Of a DNA stretch of 64,000 bases, positions 1-8,958 are shown one piece after another; positions within the stretch are counted from its first letter, which is position 1, and every line of letters starts with the position of its first letter. The position numbers were made by a program, and so were the translations under genes. The notes beneath the pieces are model-generated. The model saw nothing but the letters and a program-made list of their open reading frames with translations. It was not told the DNA's origin and did no database searches. Origin of the DNA: Candidatus Omnitrophota bacterium (GTDB lineage: Bacteria; Hinthialibacterota; Hinthialibacteria; OLB16); NCBI GenBank assembly GCA_020632575.1, contig JACKFH010000009.1:124001-188000 (forward strand). Reading direction: 5' to 3'.

Positions 1-1
1 C

Positions 2-220
2 GGCCGACACGAATGGTTCAGTCGATTTCGCCAACTCCCGGTAATCGCTGTCATCGTCACCTCAATCCTTCTCCTGCAAAATCTTCAAGACCCGTCGCAA
101 CTACGCACCATGTTGTTCGCAGTCTTTTCGCCGGTGTTGGTCTTGTATCCGTTGCAGTTGATGGTGGGTTTGGTTAGCCATTCCAGGGGAGCTGATAGGG
201 TAAGAGTCCCCGGATCGTGA
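2..220 (+). CDS. C-terminal end of a membrane protein (5' truncated)
   Basis: An open frame runs in from the left edge of the window and stops at TGA 218-220, giving 72 residues with no start codon inside the window. Two hydrophobic stretches are visible: LPVIAVIVTSILLL near residue 12 and MLFAVFSPVLVLYPL near residue 38. A short basic tail (SRGADRVRVPGS) follows. This pattern fits the last two membrane helices of a polytopic inner-membrane protein. The family cannot be named from this fragment. It converges with the minus-strand prepilin gene that ends at 445. I see no gene in the 224 bases between them. A non-coding open frame cannot be excluded, but the two well-spaced helices argue for a real gene. 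Confidence 0.55.
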   Translation, partial: GRHEWFSRFRQLPVIAVIVTSILLLQNLQDPSQLRTMLFAVFSPVLVLYPLQLMVGLVSHSRGADRVRVPGS

Positions 221-444
221 ATCCTTCCCGTTCTTCACTTTCGTAGGATTCCTTGAGGGCCGCTCTTTCCGAGGAATTGACCCAATGACGAAGAATCGAC
301 GGTTCTCTCTCGAAGGAAGGGATTCCTCCACAAGTTGCGCCAAGAAAGGATTCACGCCGCAGGTTCTTTCCCCATGATAAGCATCTAAAAGATCAAACCC
401 GGCTCCCCTCCTCGGGAAGTCTGGCATTCGGTTATAGTCTCGAC

Positions 445-1125
445 CTATCCCCAAGCCGGCCAGACTTCGGCGTCCCTTCCCCGGATGATCGTCCCATTGA
501 GGCACCAACTCCCGGCTTTGAATTCTCCACCGAATCGATAGAGGTCACCAACCGATCGAGACCCATTGGTGGGTGAATAGGACCGGAGAAAGCAGGAACT
601 CCTGCCCGCGCAGGGATCAGGCGTCCCACTGAATGGCCAGGATTCGATCCCGTATCGAGTGTCGTCCTCGAAATCGGGCCCATAACTGGAGAGATAGTAG
701 GCGTCGACTTTACTGAATCGATTCACTCCCCCTGTGGGGGGCGGCGTGGTGGAGGTGAGTTTGTAGTTGAAACCGGCTGTGGGGAGAGGTTGGACCGGGT
801 CGACCGCGAACGAAAACGGATTAACCGGTAGCGCGGTCATATAGGCGATCGGCGAAGTGAGCCACCGGAGCCCATCCGTTAGCGGCGTCATCTCGAGCGA
901 AGGAATGCTTTGATACGGGTAGACCTTTCTGTCGAGATAATAGGATTCCATAGCGATGGAGAGTGAACGCATGTCCGATTCTGCGCGAACAACTTTTGCG
1001 CGGACCTGTGCCTCCAGAAAATTCGGAAGGGCGATTGCGATCAGGATGAGAATAATGGCGATCGTGATGAGGAGTTCAATCAGTGTGAATCCGGTTTTTC
1101 GATCCCCACAGCCAAGGTTGGTCAT
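445..1125 (-). CDS. prepilin-like protein (type II secretion / type IV pilin N-terminus)
   Basis: A 226-aa protein with a short basic leader and a class III prepilin site: leader MTNLGCGDRKTG, cleavage expected between G12 and F13, then FTLIELL with Glu at +5 and a hydrophobic helix to about residue 35. The helix ends in ALPNFLEAQVRAKV, the pseudopilin signature shared with five other proteins in this window. The C-terminal half carries the YSPTNGSRSVGD motif also found in those relatives, but its tail after that motif is different. Function is inferred: a surface or periplasmic pseudopilin assembled by a T2SS/T4P machine not seen here. The ATG at 1125 is preceded by GAAGGA. It starts 13 nt after the VOC gene stops, so the two are probably cotranscribed. 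Confidence 0.9.
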   Translation of the reverse strand: MTNLGCGDRKTGFTLIELLITIAIILILIAIALPNFLEAQVRAKVVRAESDMRSLSIAMESYYLDRKVYPYQSIPSLEMTPLTDGLRWLTSPIAYMTALPVNPFSFAVDPVQPLPTAGFNYKLTSTTPPPTGGVNRFSKVDAYYLSSYGPDFEDDTRYGIESWPFSGTPDPCAGRSSCFLRSYSPTNGSRSVGDLYRFGGEFKAGSWCLNGTIIRGRDAEVWPAWG

Positions 1126-1138
1126 TTCGATTCCTTCG

Positions 1139-1567
1139 CTAAGTGATATTTAAACTCCCATCCTCCCGAAATTCGAAAGCCCCCCAGGCCACCTCCCAGA
1201 GGTAACCGTCGGGGTCGGAGAAGTATCCGCTGTGACCTCCCCAAAAGACGTCTTGAGCCGGTTTCTCGATCTTGCCTCCGGCCCGCTCGGCGAGTTCCAA
1301 AACCCGAGCGACTTCCTCCTTGGTGCGAACATTGTGCGCGATTGTGATCCCTGGGAACTTCGACCGCGGAGCCACGAAATCTTCGGAGACATCCTTCGCC
1401 AATTCTTCATAGGGATACAGTGCGAGACAGACTCCACCGGTCTGAAAGAAGACGATGCCCTCTTCCGCCTTCCGAGTGGTCGGGAAACCGAGTCCGTCAC
1501 GGTAAAAGATCAAAGACTTTTCCAAATTCTTGACACCGAGTGTGATAAGACTGATTCGTGGTTCCAT
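1139..1567 (-). CDS. VOC-superfamily (glyoxalase/bleomycin-resistance-like) protein
   Basis: A 142-aa single-domain protein. It begins with the beta-alpha-beta pattern PRISLITLGVKNLEKSL and FYRDGLGF, typical of vicinal-oxygen-chelate proteins, and ends with GYFSDPDGYLWEVAW, the diagnostic second half-module with a metal-ligand Glu. The substrate cannot be deduced; relatives include glyoxalases, dioxygenases and antibiotic-binding proteins. An upstream in-frame start at 1603 exists. The ATG at 1565-1567 is preferred because AGGAG lies about 8 nt upstream and the domain begins there. It lies 41 nt downstream of the propeller gene and 13 nt upstream of the prepilin gene, in one minus-strand run. 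The first-strand ligand His is not obvious, so metal binding is uncertain. Confidence 0.88.
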   Translation of the reverse strand: MEPRISLITLGVKNLEKSLIFYRDGLGFPTTRKAEEGIVFFQTGGVCLALYPYEELAKDVSEDFVAPRSKFPGITIAHNVRTKEEVARVLELAERAGGKIEKPAQDVFWGGHSGYFSDPDGYLWEVAWGAFEFREDGSLNIT

Positions 1568-1608
1568 ATTGGTTCTCCTGTGAATAACAATGAAAAAGCC
1601 CACTAACG

Positions 1609-3258
1609 CTACCGGGGCAATTTGATATCGGTTGCGACGTTGGTTCCCGCGGTCAAATACAAGGCATAGAGACGCGGATCATTATTGCGCTGAATAGTGA
1701 CTCGAAAGCGCACGGTCCTTCCAGCGAGGTCCGCTAACGACCTGCTGCTCCAAGAGACAGGGCAATTCAATCCATCCGGGCCTGAGACTTTCCCGCTCAA
1801 TTCCACCGAATAGTCCGGCATCAATGTGAAATCCTCGTTCGCAACTTCCACGCTCATGGAGTCCACGCCATCGGCATTGAGCGCCAAAGCGCATCCCTTC
1901 TCCGGCAACCGGATCGACGTGGTCCAAACCGACCCTTCCGGATAGTCATCCACCAGACCGAGTGCGCCCCAACGATCGCGTGGCAAGGTGGCCAACCCCA
2001 CTTCCGCGTAATAGTCCTCGATCTCCATGTCCGGTTGCCCCCAGCCGATGTTGCGCCAGCGCCCGTGGTAGATTCTCGTCTCGTCCCCGACATTGAGGAT
2101 TCCGTTTGCTTGGCAGAGGATCGTGTTGTAGTCCTTACCCGGCACGGGTGTGGCCGGGGAGTCTCTCGCGCTCAGCCAATTGAAACCCTTAACAGGCTCC
2201 CGAAATCGAAGGCCGTCATTGCTGATGACCAAACCAAAATCGCCGGAGATCTTGGAGAAGTCCTCGTCGTTGTGCCACCTGCAGAACAACCCGATCAGCA
2301 CATTCCCATAACTGGCGGCGCCCACCCCAAGGTGCACTTCATCGCGTTTCCGGCTCTCCACATAAGGCAGCGCAAAAGACTCAGCGGGTTCTTGTTGCCA
2401 ATGATGGAAATCGGTCGAGAGAAAGGCGGCCCCTTGCCGTCCGCGATTTCGTCCCGACTCGCCTCGCAAGTGAGATTGCCCGTTGGCAATGTACAGACCG
2501 TTGAATTGATAGAAAGAGGCGTGTTCCAAGAAAGCCTCCAAGGGCGCCTCCTTGTCCGCCGTCCAATGGAGGCCATCCGGACTTGTGGCGAGGCGAATCG
2601 TCGGATAATCGTAAGGATCGTATTGAGACCAGTAGACCAGTTTGTAACGGAGCTCTGGATCGGGGTCCGAAACGTCCTTTATCACGCACGCGTTTGCGGT
2701 GAGCGCGCTCGGTAGCGCGATCGCATTGTTATCCCGGTTCCCCTTGAAAATCACTTGCCCCAAATTCGGCTTGTTCCAGACCACGCCGTCCTCGCTCTCC
2801 GCATAACACAGCGGGCCAGGAATCACCTCGTGCTTCCAGCGCTCAGCCTGCGTTTGGAGTTCCGATGGCCAATCCGGATTCTTTCCCAGATGGCAAGGAT
2901 AGTACCACATACGGAATTTCCCCTGATCGTGGAGAACCGTTCCGTAGAAATGTGTGGCCAGAAAATCCGGTGCGTCGCGATCATCCCGACTGGGGGTCAG
3001 CACCGGTTCGTCACGCACCGTGGGTTTCGTAATGAAGTATGCCAAGTTGCGTTTCAAGGGTAGCGAAACGTCATCCACCGCGAGGAGCACAGCTTGGTCC
3101 TCGACCGAGATTCCGGTGGTTGGGAAGTGGAACCGATTCTTCGCCATGGCGGAGGAAACGGTTTCTTTGGTTAATTGAGACCAACCAGGTTCTATGCCCA
3201 GCCAGCCTGTGGTCATGACGATCCATCCAGCCAATAATAAGTTCGTTTTTCTCTTCAC
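1609..3258 (-). CDS. secreted glycoside-hydrolase-like beta-propeller protein
   Basis: About 549 aa from a GTG start at 3256-3258, chosen because a signal peptide (KRKTNLLLAGWIVMTTGWLG, ending near GWSQ) follows at once. The frame stays open to 3654, but that stretch overlaps the methyltransferase gene and looks non-coding. Repeated segments such as ESEDGVVWNKP, TSPDGLHWTAD, STDFHHWQQ and SNDGLRFREP resemble blades of the five-bladed propellers of the GH32/43/117-type fold and sialidase-like proteins. A C-terminal beta-sandwich of about 110 residues (VELSGKVSGPDGLNC) resembles the extra domain seen in GH32-like secreted proteins. Predicted role: binding or hydrolysis of extracellular glycans. 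The exact family and catalytic residues are not assignable. Confidence 0.8.
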   Translation of the reverse strand: MKRKTNLLLAGWIVMTTGWLGIEPGWSQLTKETVSSAMAKNRFHFPTTGISVEDQAVLLAVDDVSLPLKRNLAYFITKPTVRDEPVLTPSRDDRDAPDFLATHFYGTVLHDQGKFRMWYYPCHLGKNPDWPSELQTQAERWKHEVIPGPLCYAESEDGVVWNKPNLGQVIFKGNRDNNAIALPSALTANACVIKDVSDPDPELRYKLVYWSQYDPYDYPTIRLATSPDGLHWTADKEAPLEAFLEHASFYQFNGLYIANGQSHLRGESGRNRGRQGAAFLSTDFHHWQQEPAESFALPYVESRKRDEVHLGVGAASYGNVLIGLFCRWHNDEDFSKISGDFGLVISNDGLRFREPVKGFNWLSARDSPATPVPGKDYNTILCQANGILNVGDETRIYHGRWRNIGWGQPDMEIEDYYAEVGLATLPRDRWGALGLVDDYPEGSVWTTSIRLPEKGCALALNADGVDSMSVEVANEDFTLMPDYSVELSGKVSGPDGLNCPVSWSSRSLADLAGRTVRFRVTIQRNNDPRLYALYLTAGTNVATDIKLPR

Positions 3259-3347
3259 TTCATCTCTCGACTCTCGATGCCCTCGGTCTCTCTTCAAAGC
3301 GGTTTCCAGACTCTCAATTGTCCACTTTCCCTTGGTTCGTGGCCCCC

Positions 3348-4013
3348 TCACCATATGCCAGGAACGAGCCGCCAGCGAACCTGTTCGGAATATTCGCTGT
3401 AGCCCGTGAGCTCTGCCTGGAGCGTTCGGTCTTCTAACCATGTCCTGACGATGAAAAGAATTGCGCCTAGGCAAGCGGGCGCGAGCCCCCAAAGCGAACC
3501 AAGGCCAATCGGAAGAGCGAGGTGTCCCAGGATCGCTCCCGCGTAACCCGGGTGACGGATGTATGCGTAAGGCCCGCTGTTGATCACGTGATGACCTCGT
3601 TCGGCCTGGATGCGTACGAACTTCACGAAGAATCGATTGGTCTTCATCGCCCAAAGGGCGAATCCATAACCCAGGACGAATACCGCGAGCGTGGCGATTT
3701 CAACCCATAGAGGAATCAAAGGCGACCAACTGTAACGTTTTGCGTCGAATCCCGCGACCACCAGCGTGACCGGACATAGAAAAAGGAACCCGACCGCGGC
3801 GAGTGGGGGGTCCCAACGTTTGACCCCGGAATGCCGACGTAACCGGTCTTGAATCAATTCGGGGTCGAGAATTCCAAACGCAACAACCGTGAATGCAAGG
3901 GAAACCGAAAGGTATCCCCAACCCACTGGCCAATGAATCGTTCCCCCGGAAAGGAACAGGCAGGCTCCTTGAAACGTTGTCCAGACTAAGACGAAAATGG
4001 CAAACCGGGACAT
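3348..4013 (-). CDS. isoprenylcysteine carboxyl methyltransferase-family membrane protein
   Basis: A 221-aa polytopic membrane protein with about five hydrophobic segments. The C-terminal third holds the ICMT/PEMT signature: GHHVINSGPYAYIRHPGY, the SAM-contacting NGPYxxxRHPxY motif, followed by a late RTWLEDRTL and YSEYSEQVRWRLVPGIW. In bacteria this family methylates lipids or unknown small substrates; protein prenylation is absent, so the substrate is unknown. Length fits the family. The gene is the first of the minus-strand run ending with the prepilin at 445; the next gene starts 89 nt downstream. Confidence 0.92.
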   Translation of the reverse strand: MSRFAIFVLVWTTFQGACLFLSGGTIHWPVGWGYLSVSLAFTVVAFGILDPELIQDRLRRHSGVKRWDPPLAAVGFLFLCPVTLVVAGFDAKRYSWSPLIPLWVEIATLAVFVLGYGFALWAMKTNRFFVKFVRIQAERGHHVINSGPYAYIRHPGYAGAILGHLALPIGLGSLWGLAPACLGAILFIVRTWLEDRTLQAELTGYSEYSEQVRWRLVPGIW

Positions 4014-4766
4014 TGCGACACCCTTTCATGGAATGTTCTCGGTAATCCGTTTCCCCATGCTGATTCGTCTTTCGGTTTTGTACCCCAGATCCCGATAAAA
4101 CGATCCGACTTCTTCGTTTCCTTCCATGATCTGGAACCCTCCCAATCTCTGCTAAACCGATTTCCCATATAGGGAGTCGTCATGCTTACCACCCGAACAT
4201 CCGGTTTGCTCGCGCAGTGGAGACTCGCTCATGTTCGCTTTCTTTATTGCGGAACATCTCAAGAAAGATGACGAGGTTCATTTCGATATCTCCAGATGGT
4301 TCGATATGATGGTCGATTTCTAAAACCACCATGGATCGGGATCACGGAGCAGCCTTGGGTTCGTTTTGGCCCCAGAGGACCCTGGCGGAAAACTAAAAAC
4401 CGTTTTTCTTTTGTGTCCGCTGAATCCTCAAAAAAAGTTGACGGTCCACTGAACCCCACCCTAACCTTTAAAGAAATGGTAATGGTTATTTGTTGAATTA
4501 TGGCTCGTTTCTATCAAAGAAGGGAGTCGGACGTATGTTTGTTTCCGCCCAATTTCGAAATCTTTGCCACACCGGTCGTCAATCGACCGACCGGTCTCCT
4601 GGACGTTCCGTGTTGATAATGGGGATTCTCTCAAGGGGGAGATCGTTTCTCTAACGCCTTTCGTTTCGTCTTGTCGCGTCGTCTCTTTGTAAGAAGCCGT
4701 GTCGCCATGCCTCATTGAGGCCGGATCTATTGTTGTCGTTTGATTGAATACATCGGAGGAATGACC
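4014..4766. other. 753-bp gap with no supported gene
   Basis: Between the methyltransferase start (4013) and the small protein at 4767 only short open frames occur. One is a 30-codon frame from ATG 4230 ending just after position 4320; it has no convincing ribosome-binding site and no recognisable motif. The stretch is more AT-rich than its surroundings around 4390-4500. It may hold the promoters for the divergent neighbours, but I could not define one. I found no tRNA, no strong hairpin and no repeat here. Confidence 0.5.
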
Positions 4767-5057
4767 ATGGTCAAAATGACCCGCAACGCGATCGGATGTC
4801 TGCTATCCACCAACAGCAAAGGGGAAGTGCCCCCGCTTGGACAGGAAATGCTTGTCACGATTTCTTACGCCACTCCAAGGAAAAGGAGAAAGATGCAACC
4901 GACCACCCTCGAACTTGTTTCGGAATATTACGATTCGATCCAAGAACTCAGCGACAAGGGCTTGGTCCAGTTTGACACCGATGTTTACCGTCTCACCGAG
5001 CGTGGCAAAAAATTTCTTTGCGAGTTGAGATCCCGATGGGGAGCCTACGCCGTGTGA
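4767..5057 (+). CDS. small basic protein, winged-helix-like
   Basis: A 96-aa protein read from ATG 4767, which has GGAGGA 6 nt upstream at 4755-4760. An upstream in-frame TTG (4740) and ATG (4761) are poorer choices because the Shine-Dalgarno would overlap or touch them. The C-terminal half, IQELSDKGLVQFDT then VYRLTERGKKFL, has the recognition-helix-plus-wing pattern of small winged-helix DNA-binding proteins, where the word LTERG is common. The N-terminal half has no recognised domain. It is a stand-alone gene converging on the 901-aa FG-GAP gene. A DNA-binding role is inferred from the pattern alone. Confidence 0.65.
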   Translation: MVKMTRNAIGCLLSTNSKGEVPPLGQEMLVTISYATPRKRRKMQPTTLELVSEYYDSIQELSDKGLVQFDTDVYRLTERGKKFLCELRSRWGAYAV

Positions 5058-5116
5058 CTCGCGGTGAAACTTCCCAACAATGGCGGCTCGTGTCGACGAG
5101 GTTAGCCGACCCTCCC

Positions 5117-7822
5117 TCATGACCCGTTCTGCCTCCCACTGTCAATCGCGTACAGTGTCCCCGACTGACCATAAAGGAGGATTTCGGCTCGCCCGTCGAG
5201 ATCGATGTCGGTCACCGATGGCGCACTGACTTGCTCCGGCATCGTCAGTTCCCAAACCTTTTCGAGTTTCCCCTCGCGAGCGGTCACCGCTCCCAATAGA
5301 TTGCCGGAGGTGAAAACCCCATCCAGTGAGCCGTCTCCGTTAATGTCCACCGTAACCAGATGCGCCGAATCGGGGACAGCAACATCCCACTCCAGAGTCG
5401 CCACCTCCGATCCGGATCGGACATCCCTCGCCACGAAATCTTTGGTCGGAGGTCCTCCGTTTCGGGACAGATACTCGTAAGCCACCACATCTGGAAGGCC
5501 ATCCTGGTTCACATCGATTTTCGCGGGAAAACAGGTCGGATTCCGTGTGCTCCAAATCCGCTCGGCTTTCATTGTCGACAACCCCGCCCCGTACCCAAGC
5601 GCGTGATAAACCTCCAACTCGCCTCCATCCCCCAACCAATCGTCAATGACAGGAGCCCCATACGCCGCCCACACCTCGGGGAAATAGTCGACCGCCATGT
5701 TTTTGTAGATCAACTCCTCGCCGGTTGGCCCATCCAGAATCGAAAAACAGACGGGATAGAGCGAGACCACCTCCTCGCCCTGTTTTTTATCGACATTCGC
5801 CGCTCCGATCCAAGATCCGCCGACTCCCCACTCGTTCCCAATATCCCTTCGCCTCCAAACCAGAGAGCCATCCTCTCCCGAAAGGACAAACCCCTCATTG
5901 CTATGCATGGTGCTTCGCCGCGCGGTGACAAAGACATCGCTTCGAAACCCAACCCCGGTGAACTTGCCGGCGAACAGAGTCGTCGCGCCGGCGGTGTTCC
6001 AAACCTCCGGGACTCCCGGAAACCCGAAAAGTTTCTGTGTCCACACTGGAAACCCGGCTTCGTTGACACAAACAATCTCCCCTTCGCCTTCCTCGCCCTC
6101 TGAGACATAGACCACCTCGTCATCCCCCTTGCCATCCGTGTCGGCCAGAAGAAGGTACGGCGACCCTCGACGATTCCAAATCACTTCCGGTTGTGTTTGG
6201 TCCCGAAAGGGAGGGCGGATCGCCAGGATTTCATCCGGTCCACCTGGGACTACCAGAGTTGGAATCTTTTGGGCGCCCAACTTCCCGATTCGTGGCTCGG
6301 TCGAGAGCTGCGTCCAAATCTGGCCATCGACTTTTCTTTGCGAAACCAGATTCAATTCGGCGTCCTCGACCACAAACGCAACTCTCTCCTCCGCACGCAC
6401 ACGGGGAACGTCGAGCGAAACCAAGGCTTTTGGCCCGCCCATCTCCGGATCGCTTTGCACAGCGAGCACTTCCGCCGGAAAATCCCGAGGGAGTTCAACA
6501 TACCACTCCTTGTCGAAACCGTTGTCGAAGTAGCTGTACCCCTCGAACACGGTCGCTCCATAGGGGGTCTTCCGGAAAACACAGAAATCCTGAACGCCAT
6601 CCCCATTCCAATCGATGGTCGGGACCCTCTGCGCCCCGAGTGTCGCTCCGGTCGCTCGGTTCTTCGGGAAGTCGACCTGATCGAGGAGCGGAAACTGCCC
6701 CGACTCCAGGTCCCAAAGCGTTTGCTTGCGACCCTCTCGGTATCGTGCGATTTCCACGGAAGAAAATTTTGGAACATATAGCCCTTGAGTCTTGGAAAGA
6801 AAGAGTTCGTCGACCCCGTCCCCATCGAGATCGTGAATCCCATTGAGATAAACCCCGGGCCAATCGAATACGACCTCCCCGGTCAGAGCGTCCCAGGCCA
6901 CCGTATGCCAGAGATTGTCCTCATTTTCGTTGTGGAAGTTGAATACAATTTCAAATCGTCCGTCGTTGTCCAGATCGCGGATCGGATCGGGACCCGGGCG
7001 GACAATCTTCTTTTTGCGGTCGATATTCGATTCGATGTCCTTTCGCCAAATCACCGAGAGCTCTTTGCCATCGCTCTTGAGAACATCGATGTGGCTGGAG
7101 AAATCGCCGATCGTGATGAACTCCAGTTGCGGATCGTCGTCCAGGTTTTCCGCGCCGAAGAAACCGTAGTTCCGGAAGTCGTGATACCTCATCCACATCA
7201 GCGTCTCGCCGGTTTTCGGGTCGAACACAAAGATCCGGTAATGCAGCGCCATCACAATTTCATCGGTTCCATCCCCGGTGGCGTCCGCGCGCAGGACCAA
7301 TGGGGCGTAATGCGTGTGAATCTCCTCGGTCTCCCAGACCAGTTCCTCTTTTCCATTTTCGTACTTGAAGAGTTGGCCCCTCGCCAGTTCATCCCCGGTC
7401 CCGGCCTGACTGCGCATGGAAAACTTTTCGAGTCCGGGAACATCGGGAAGGAAATCCGCGATCTGCTCGTTCATCCCGTGCCCGCTGAATTGGACGCTTC
7501 CATCGGGAGACATCGAGTGCTTCTCCGGAGACCGTCCCCAAGCGGCTTGGTTCTTCTGAAAGTAGTCGGGATCTCTAAGTTCCTTGAACCGATACTTGGG
7601 ATTCCGCTCCCCCGTCTTCAGAGTCACCTCGAACAAGGCCTGATCGCCCCGGGTGTCGAAGGTCCAGGCAATGGTGGGGCTGCGAATGACTCCGGAGGCG
7701 TCCGCCACCCCGGAAAGGGCGGGATCGTGCCGAGGGACCGGCCATTCGGCAAAGGAGGGCGAGGACAAAAAGAACAGAACCAAACTGAGGAAAACAAGTG
7801 AGACACGGTTGAGCGGGGACAA
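5117..7822 (-). CDS. large secreted FG-GAP/VCBS repeat protein
   Basis: A 901-aa exported protein with signal peptide VSLVFLSLVLFFLSSPSFA ending near residue 25. It carries at least eight Asp-rich calcium-loop repeats of the FG-GAP/VCBS type, for example DATGDGTDEIVM, DLDNDGRFEIVF, DLDGDGVDELFL, DWNGDGVQDFCV, DVNQDGLPDVVA, DINGDGSLDGVF and DIDLDGRAEILL, spread from about residue 175 to the end. These repeats build a seven- or eight-bladed propeller in integrin-like proteins. Role: probable extracellular binding or scaffold; no catalytic domain seen. The start is TTG (7820-7822) with a near-perfect AAGGAGGT about 7 nt upstream. A structured repeat (7910-7960) lies 88 bp upstream of the start. 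Confidence 0.93.
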   Translation of the reverse strand: MSPLNRVSLVFLSLVLFFLSSPSFAEWPVPRHDPALSGVADASGVIRSPTIAWTFDTRGDQALFEVTLKTGERNPKYRFKELRDPDYFQKNQAAWGRSPEKHSMSPDGSVQFSGHGMNEQIADFLPDVPGLEKFSMRSQAGTGDELARGQLFKYENGKEELVWETEEIHTHYAPLVLRADATGDGTDEIVMALHYRIFVFDPKTGETLMWMRYHDFRNYGFFGAENLDDDPQLEFITIGDFSSHIDVLKSDGKELSVIWRKDIESNIDRKKKIVRPGPDPIRDLDNDGRFEIVFNFHNENEDNLWHTVAWDALTGEVVFDWPGVYLNGIHDLDGDGVDELFLSKTQGLYVPKFSSVEIARYREGRKQTLWDLESGQFPLLDQVDFPKNRATGATLGAQRVPTIDWNGDGVQDFCVFRKTPYGATVFEGYSYFDNGFDKEWYVELPRDFPAEVLAVQSDPEMGGPKALVSLDVPRVRAEERVAFVVEDAELNLVSQRKVDGQIWTQLSTEPRIGKLGAQKIPTLVVPGGPDEILAIRPPFRDQTQPEVIWNRRGSPYLLLADTDGKGDDEVVYVSEGEEGEGEIVCVNEAGFPVWTQKLFGFPGVPEVWNTAGATTLFAGKFTGVGFRSDVFVTARRSTMHSNEGFVLSGEDGSLVWRRRDIGNEWGVGGSWIGAANVDKKQGEEVVSLYPVCFSILDGPTGEELIYKNMAVDYFPEVWAAYGAPVIDDWLGDGGELEVYHALGYGAGLSTMKAERIWSTRNPTCFPAKIDVNQDGLPDVVAYEYLSRNGGPPTKDFVARDVRSGSEVATLEWDVAVPDSAHLVTVDINGDGSLDGVFTSGNLLGAVTAREGKLEKVWELTMPEQVSAPSVTDIDLDGRAEILLYGQSGTLYAIDSGRQNGS

Positions 7823-7909
7823 TCCGGTGACCTCCTTCGATTCGAACTTGGCGCGGCGCCGCTATTATTGGAAAGGAGAACCCTTTCCGCCACCCCCACC
7901 CGACGCCGA

Positions 7910-7960
7910 GTCCGTTTCAACGGACGGCTCTTTGTGTAGCGAGGGAATTGATTCCCTCGC
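7910..7960. repeat. double-hairpin repeat, copy 1
   Basis: Hairpin 1 is 7910-7925, with arms GTCCGTT and AACGGAC around TC. A linker containing CTTTGTGTAGC follows. Hairpin 2 is 7939-7960, with arms GCGAGGGAA and TTCCCTCGC. The same order, linker and loop recur at 15812-15864 with different but complementary arm sequences, which is the pattern expected of a conserved RNA or cruciform structure. Confidence 0.75.
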
Positions 7961-8020
7961 GGGCTGGGTCGGTTCGCTCGACTCCAATGAATCCGAACAA
8001 ATCCCCGACGACGTACCCTT

Positions 8021-8046
8021 GGATACCCGCCTTCGCGGGTATGACG
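8021..8046. repeat. dRS3-like short palindrome, copy 1
   Basis: ATACCC-GCCTTCGC-GGGTAT inside GGATACCC...GGGTATGACG. It matches the copies at 34808-34831 and 35116-35140 except that both outer arms have changed together (ATACCC/GGGTAT against ATTCCC/GGGAAT). The pattern ATTCCC-N8-GGGAAT equals the consensus of the Neisseria dRS3 repeat family. Confidence 0.75.
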
Positions 8047-8154
8047 TGATTAGATCCTATCTCCCCCAAGGTTTTGGCCTCTTTCCCCTCCCTTGGATAA
8101 TCCCTAGAATGAGGTCTGTAGGCGGGCATTTCATCTAACACTTTGGAGTTCTTT

Positions 8155-8958
8155 ATGGTTCCGTTCCAGATTTCACCCGAGCAATTGCAGTCCTATGAGG
8201 AGCAGGGATTTGTCCTGATTCCCGATCTCTTCGACGCGGAGGAGGTCGATCTGTTGCGCAAGATCGCCCGTGCGGACCGCGAACTCGAGGCGGACGCCAA
8301 GGGTCCGCTCGATAAAGAGGGAAAGATCACCAAGATCGCCGTCCGCAATGAACTTCGGGAGGATATCTACAGCGCCATTGTCCGCTCCCATCGAATGGCG
8401 GACACCATGGAAAAAATCCTCGGCGGCGAGGTTTACCACTACCACCACAAGATGACCATGAAGGAGCCGAAGGTGGGTGGCGCCTGGGAGTGGCACCAGG
8501 ATTATGGCTACTGGTACAACAACGGTTGCCTTTATCCGCTGCTTTCGAGTTGTATGGTCGCGGTCGATCGATCCACCACAGAGAATGGTTGCCTTCAGGT
8601 GATCCCGGGGTCGCACCACCTCGGTCGGATCGATCATGGGGTCAGCGGGACACAAACCGGCGCCGATGAGGAGCGAGTCGAAAAGGTTCTGGAACGCCTC
8701 CCGATCGAGTATGTCGAGATGGAGCCGGGTGCGGCGCTCTTTTTCCACTGCAATCTCTTGCACCGATCGGCTCAAAACTTGAGCGAGCACCCCCGTTGGA
8801 TGTTCATCTGCTGCTTCAACGCCGCTCGAAATAACCCTTACAAGAAACACCACCACCCCTGTTATGAGTTCCTCGAGAAATGGCCGGATGAAAAAGTCAA
8901 AGAGGTCGGCGGTAAACAGTGGGAGGAACTCCAGGCCAGAATGGAGGGAGTCGGATGA
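8155..8958 (+). CDS. phytanoyl-CoA dioxygenase (PhyH)-family Fe(II)/2-oxoglutarate oxygenase
   Basis: A 267-aa protein of the PhyH family. It shows the iron-binding facial triad: WHQDYGYWY gives H114 and D116, and CNLLHRSAQN gives the distal H203. R214 in EHPRWMF is the likely 2-oxoglutarate salt-bridge residue. Known relatives hydroxylate small molecules, lipid chains or compatible solutes; the substrate here is unknown. Start ATG 8155 has GGAG 6 nt upstream; an in-frame TTG at 8143 is less likely. The stop overlaps the next start by 4 bp (ATGA at 8955), so translation is coupled to the following oxidoreductase. The three-gene set probably modifies a sugar or an osmolyte-like compound. Confidence 0.95.
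   Translation: MVPFQISPEQLQSYEEQGFVLIPDLFDAEEVDLLRKIARADRELEADAKGPLDKEGKITKIAVRNELREDIYSAIVRSHRMADTMEKILGGEVYHYHHKMTMKEPKVGGAWEWHQDYGYWYNNGCLYPLLSSCMVAVDRSTTENGCLQVIPGSHHLGRIDHGVSGTQTGADEERVEKVLERLPIEYVEMEPGAALFFHCNLLHRSAQNLSEHPRWMFICCFNAARNNPYKKHHHPCYEFLEKWPDEKVKEVGGKQWEELQARMEGVG

Larger units (their letters stand above)
7823..8154. other. divergent intergenic region carrying two structured repeats
   Basis: The region separates the minus-strand FG-GAP gene from the plus-strand dioxygenase operon. It contains the double-hairpin element at 7910-7960 and an ATTCCC/GGGAAT-type palindrome at 8021-8046, annotated separately. Promoters for both directions should lie here, but no clear -35/-10 pair was recognised. 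I see no gene. Confidence 0.6.

Noticed and set aside
101..508. 135-codon minus-strand frame at the left edge
   Set aside because: It overlaps the prepilin gene end and the partial membrane protein; composition is not protein-like.
3259..3654. N-terminal extension of the propeller gene
   Set aside because: Basic, Arg-rich, overlaps the methyltransferase; signal peptide begins only after GTG 3258.
4296..4496. 66-codon frames on both strands in the 4-4.7 kb gap
   Set aside because: No ribosome-binding site and no coding pattern; left as unannotated.
6785..7801. 338-codon plus-strand frame opposite the 901-aa FG-GAP protein
   Set aside because: Composition and position are those of an antisense shadow; FG-GAP repeats are on the minus strand.
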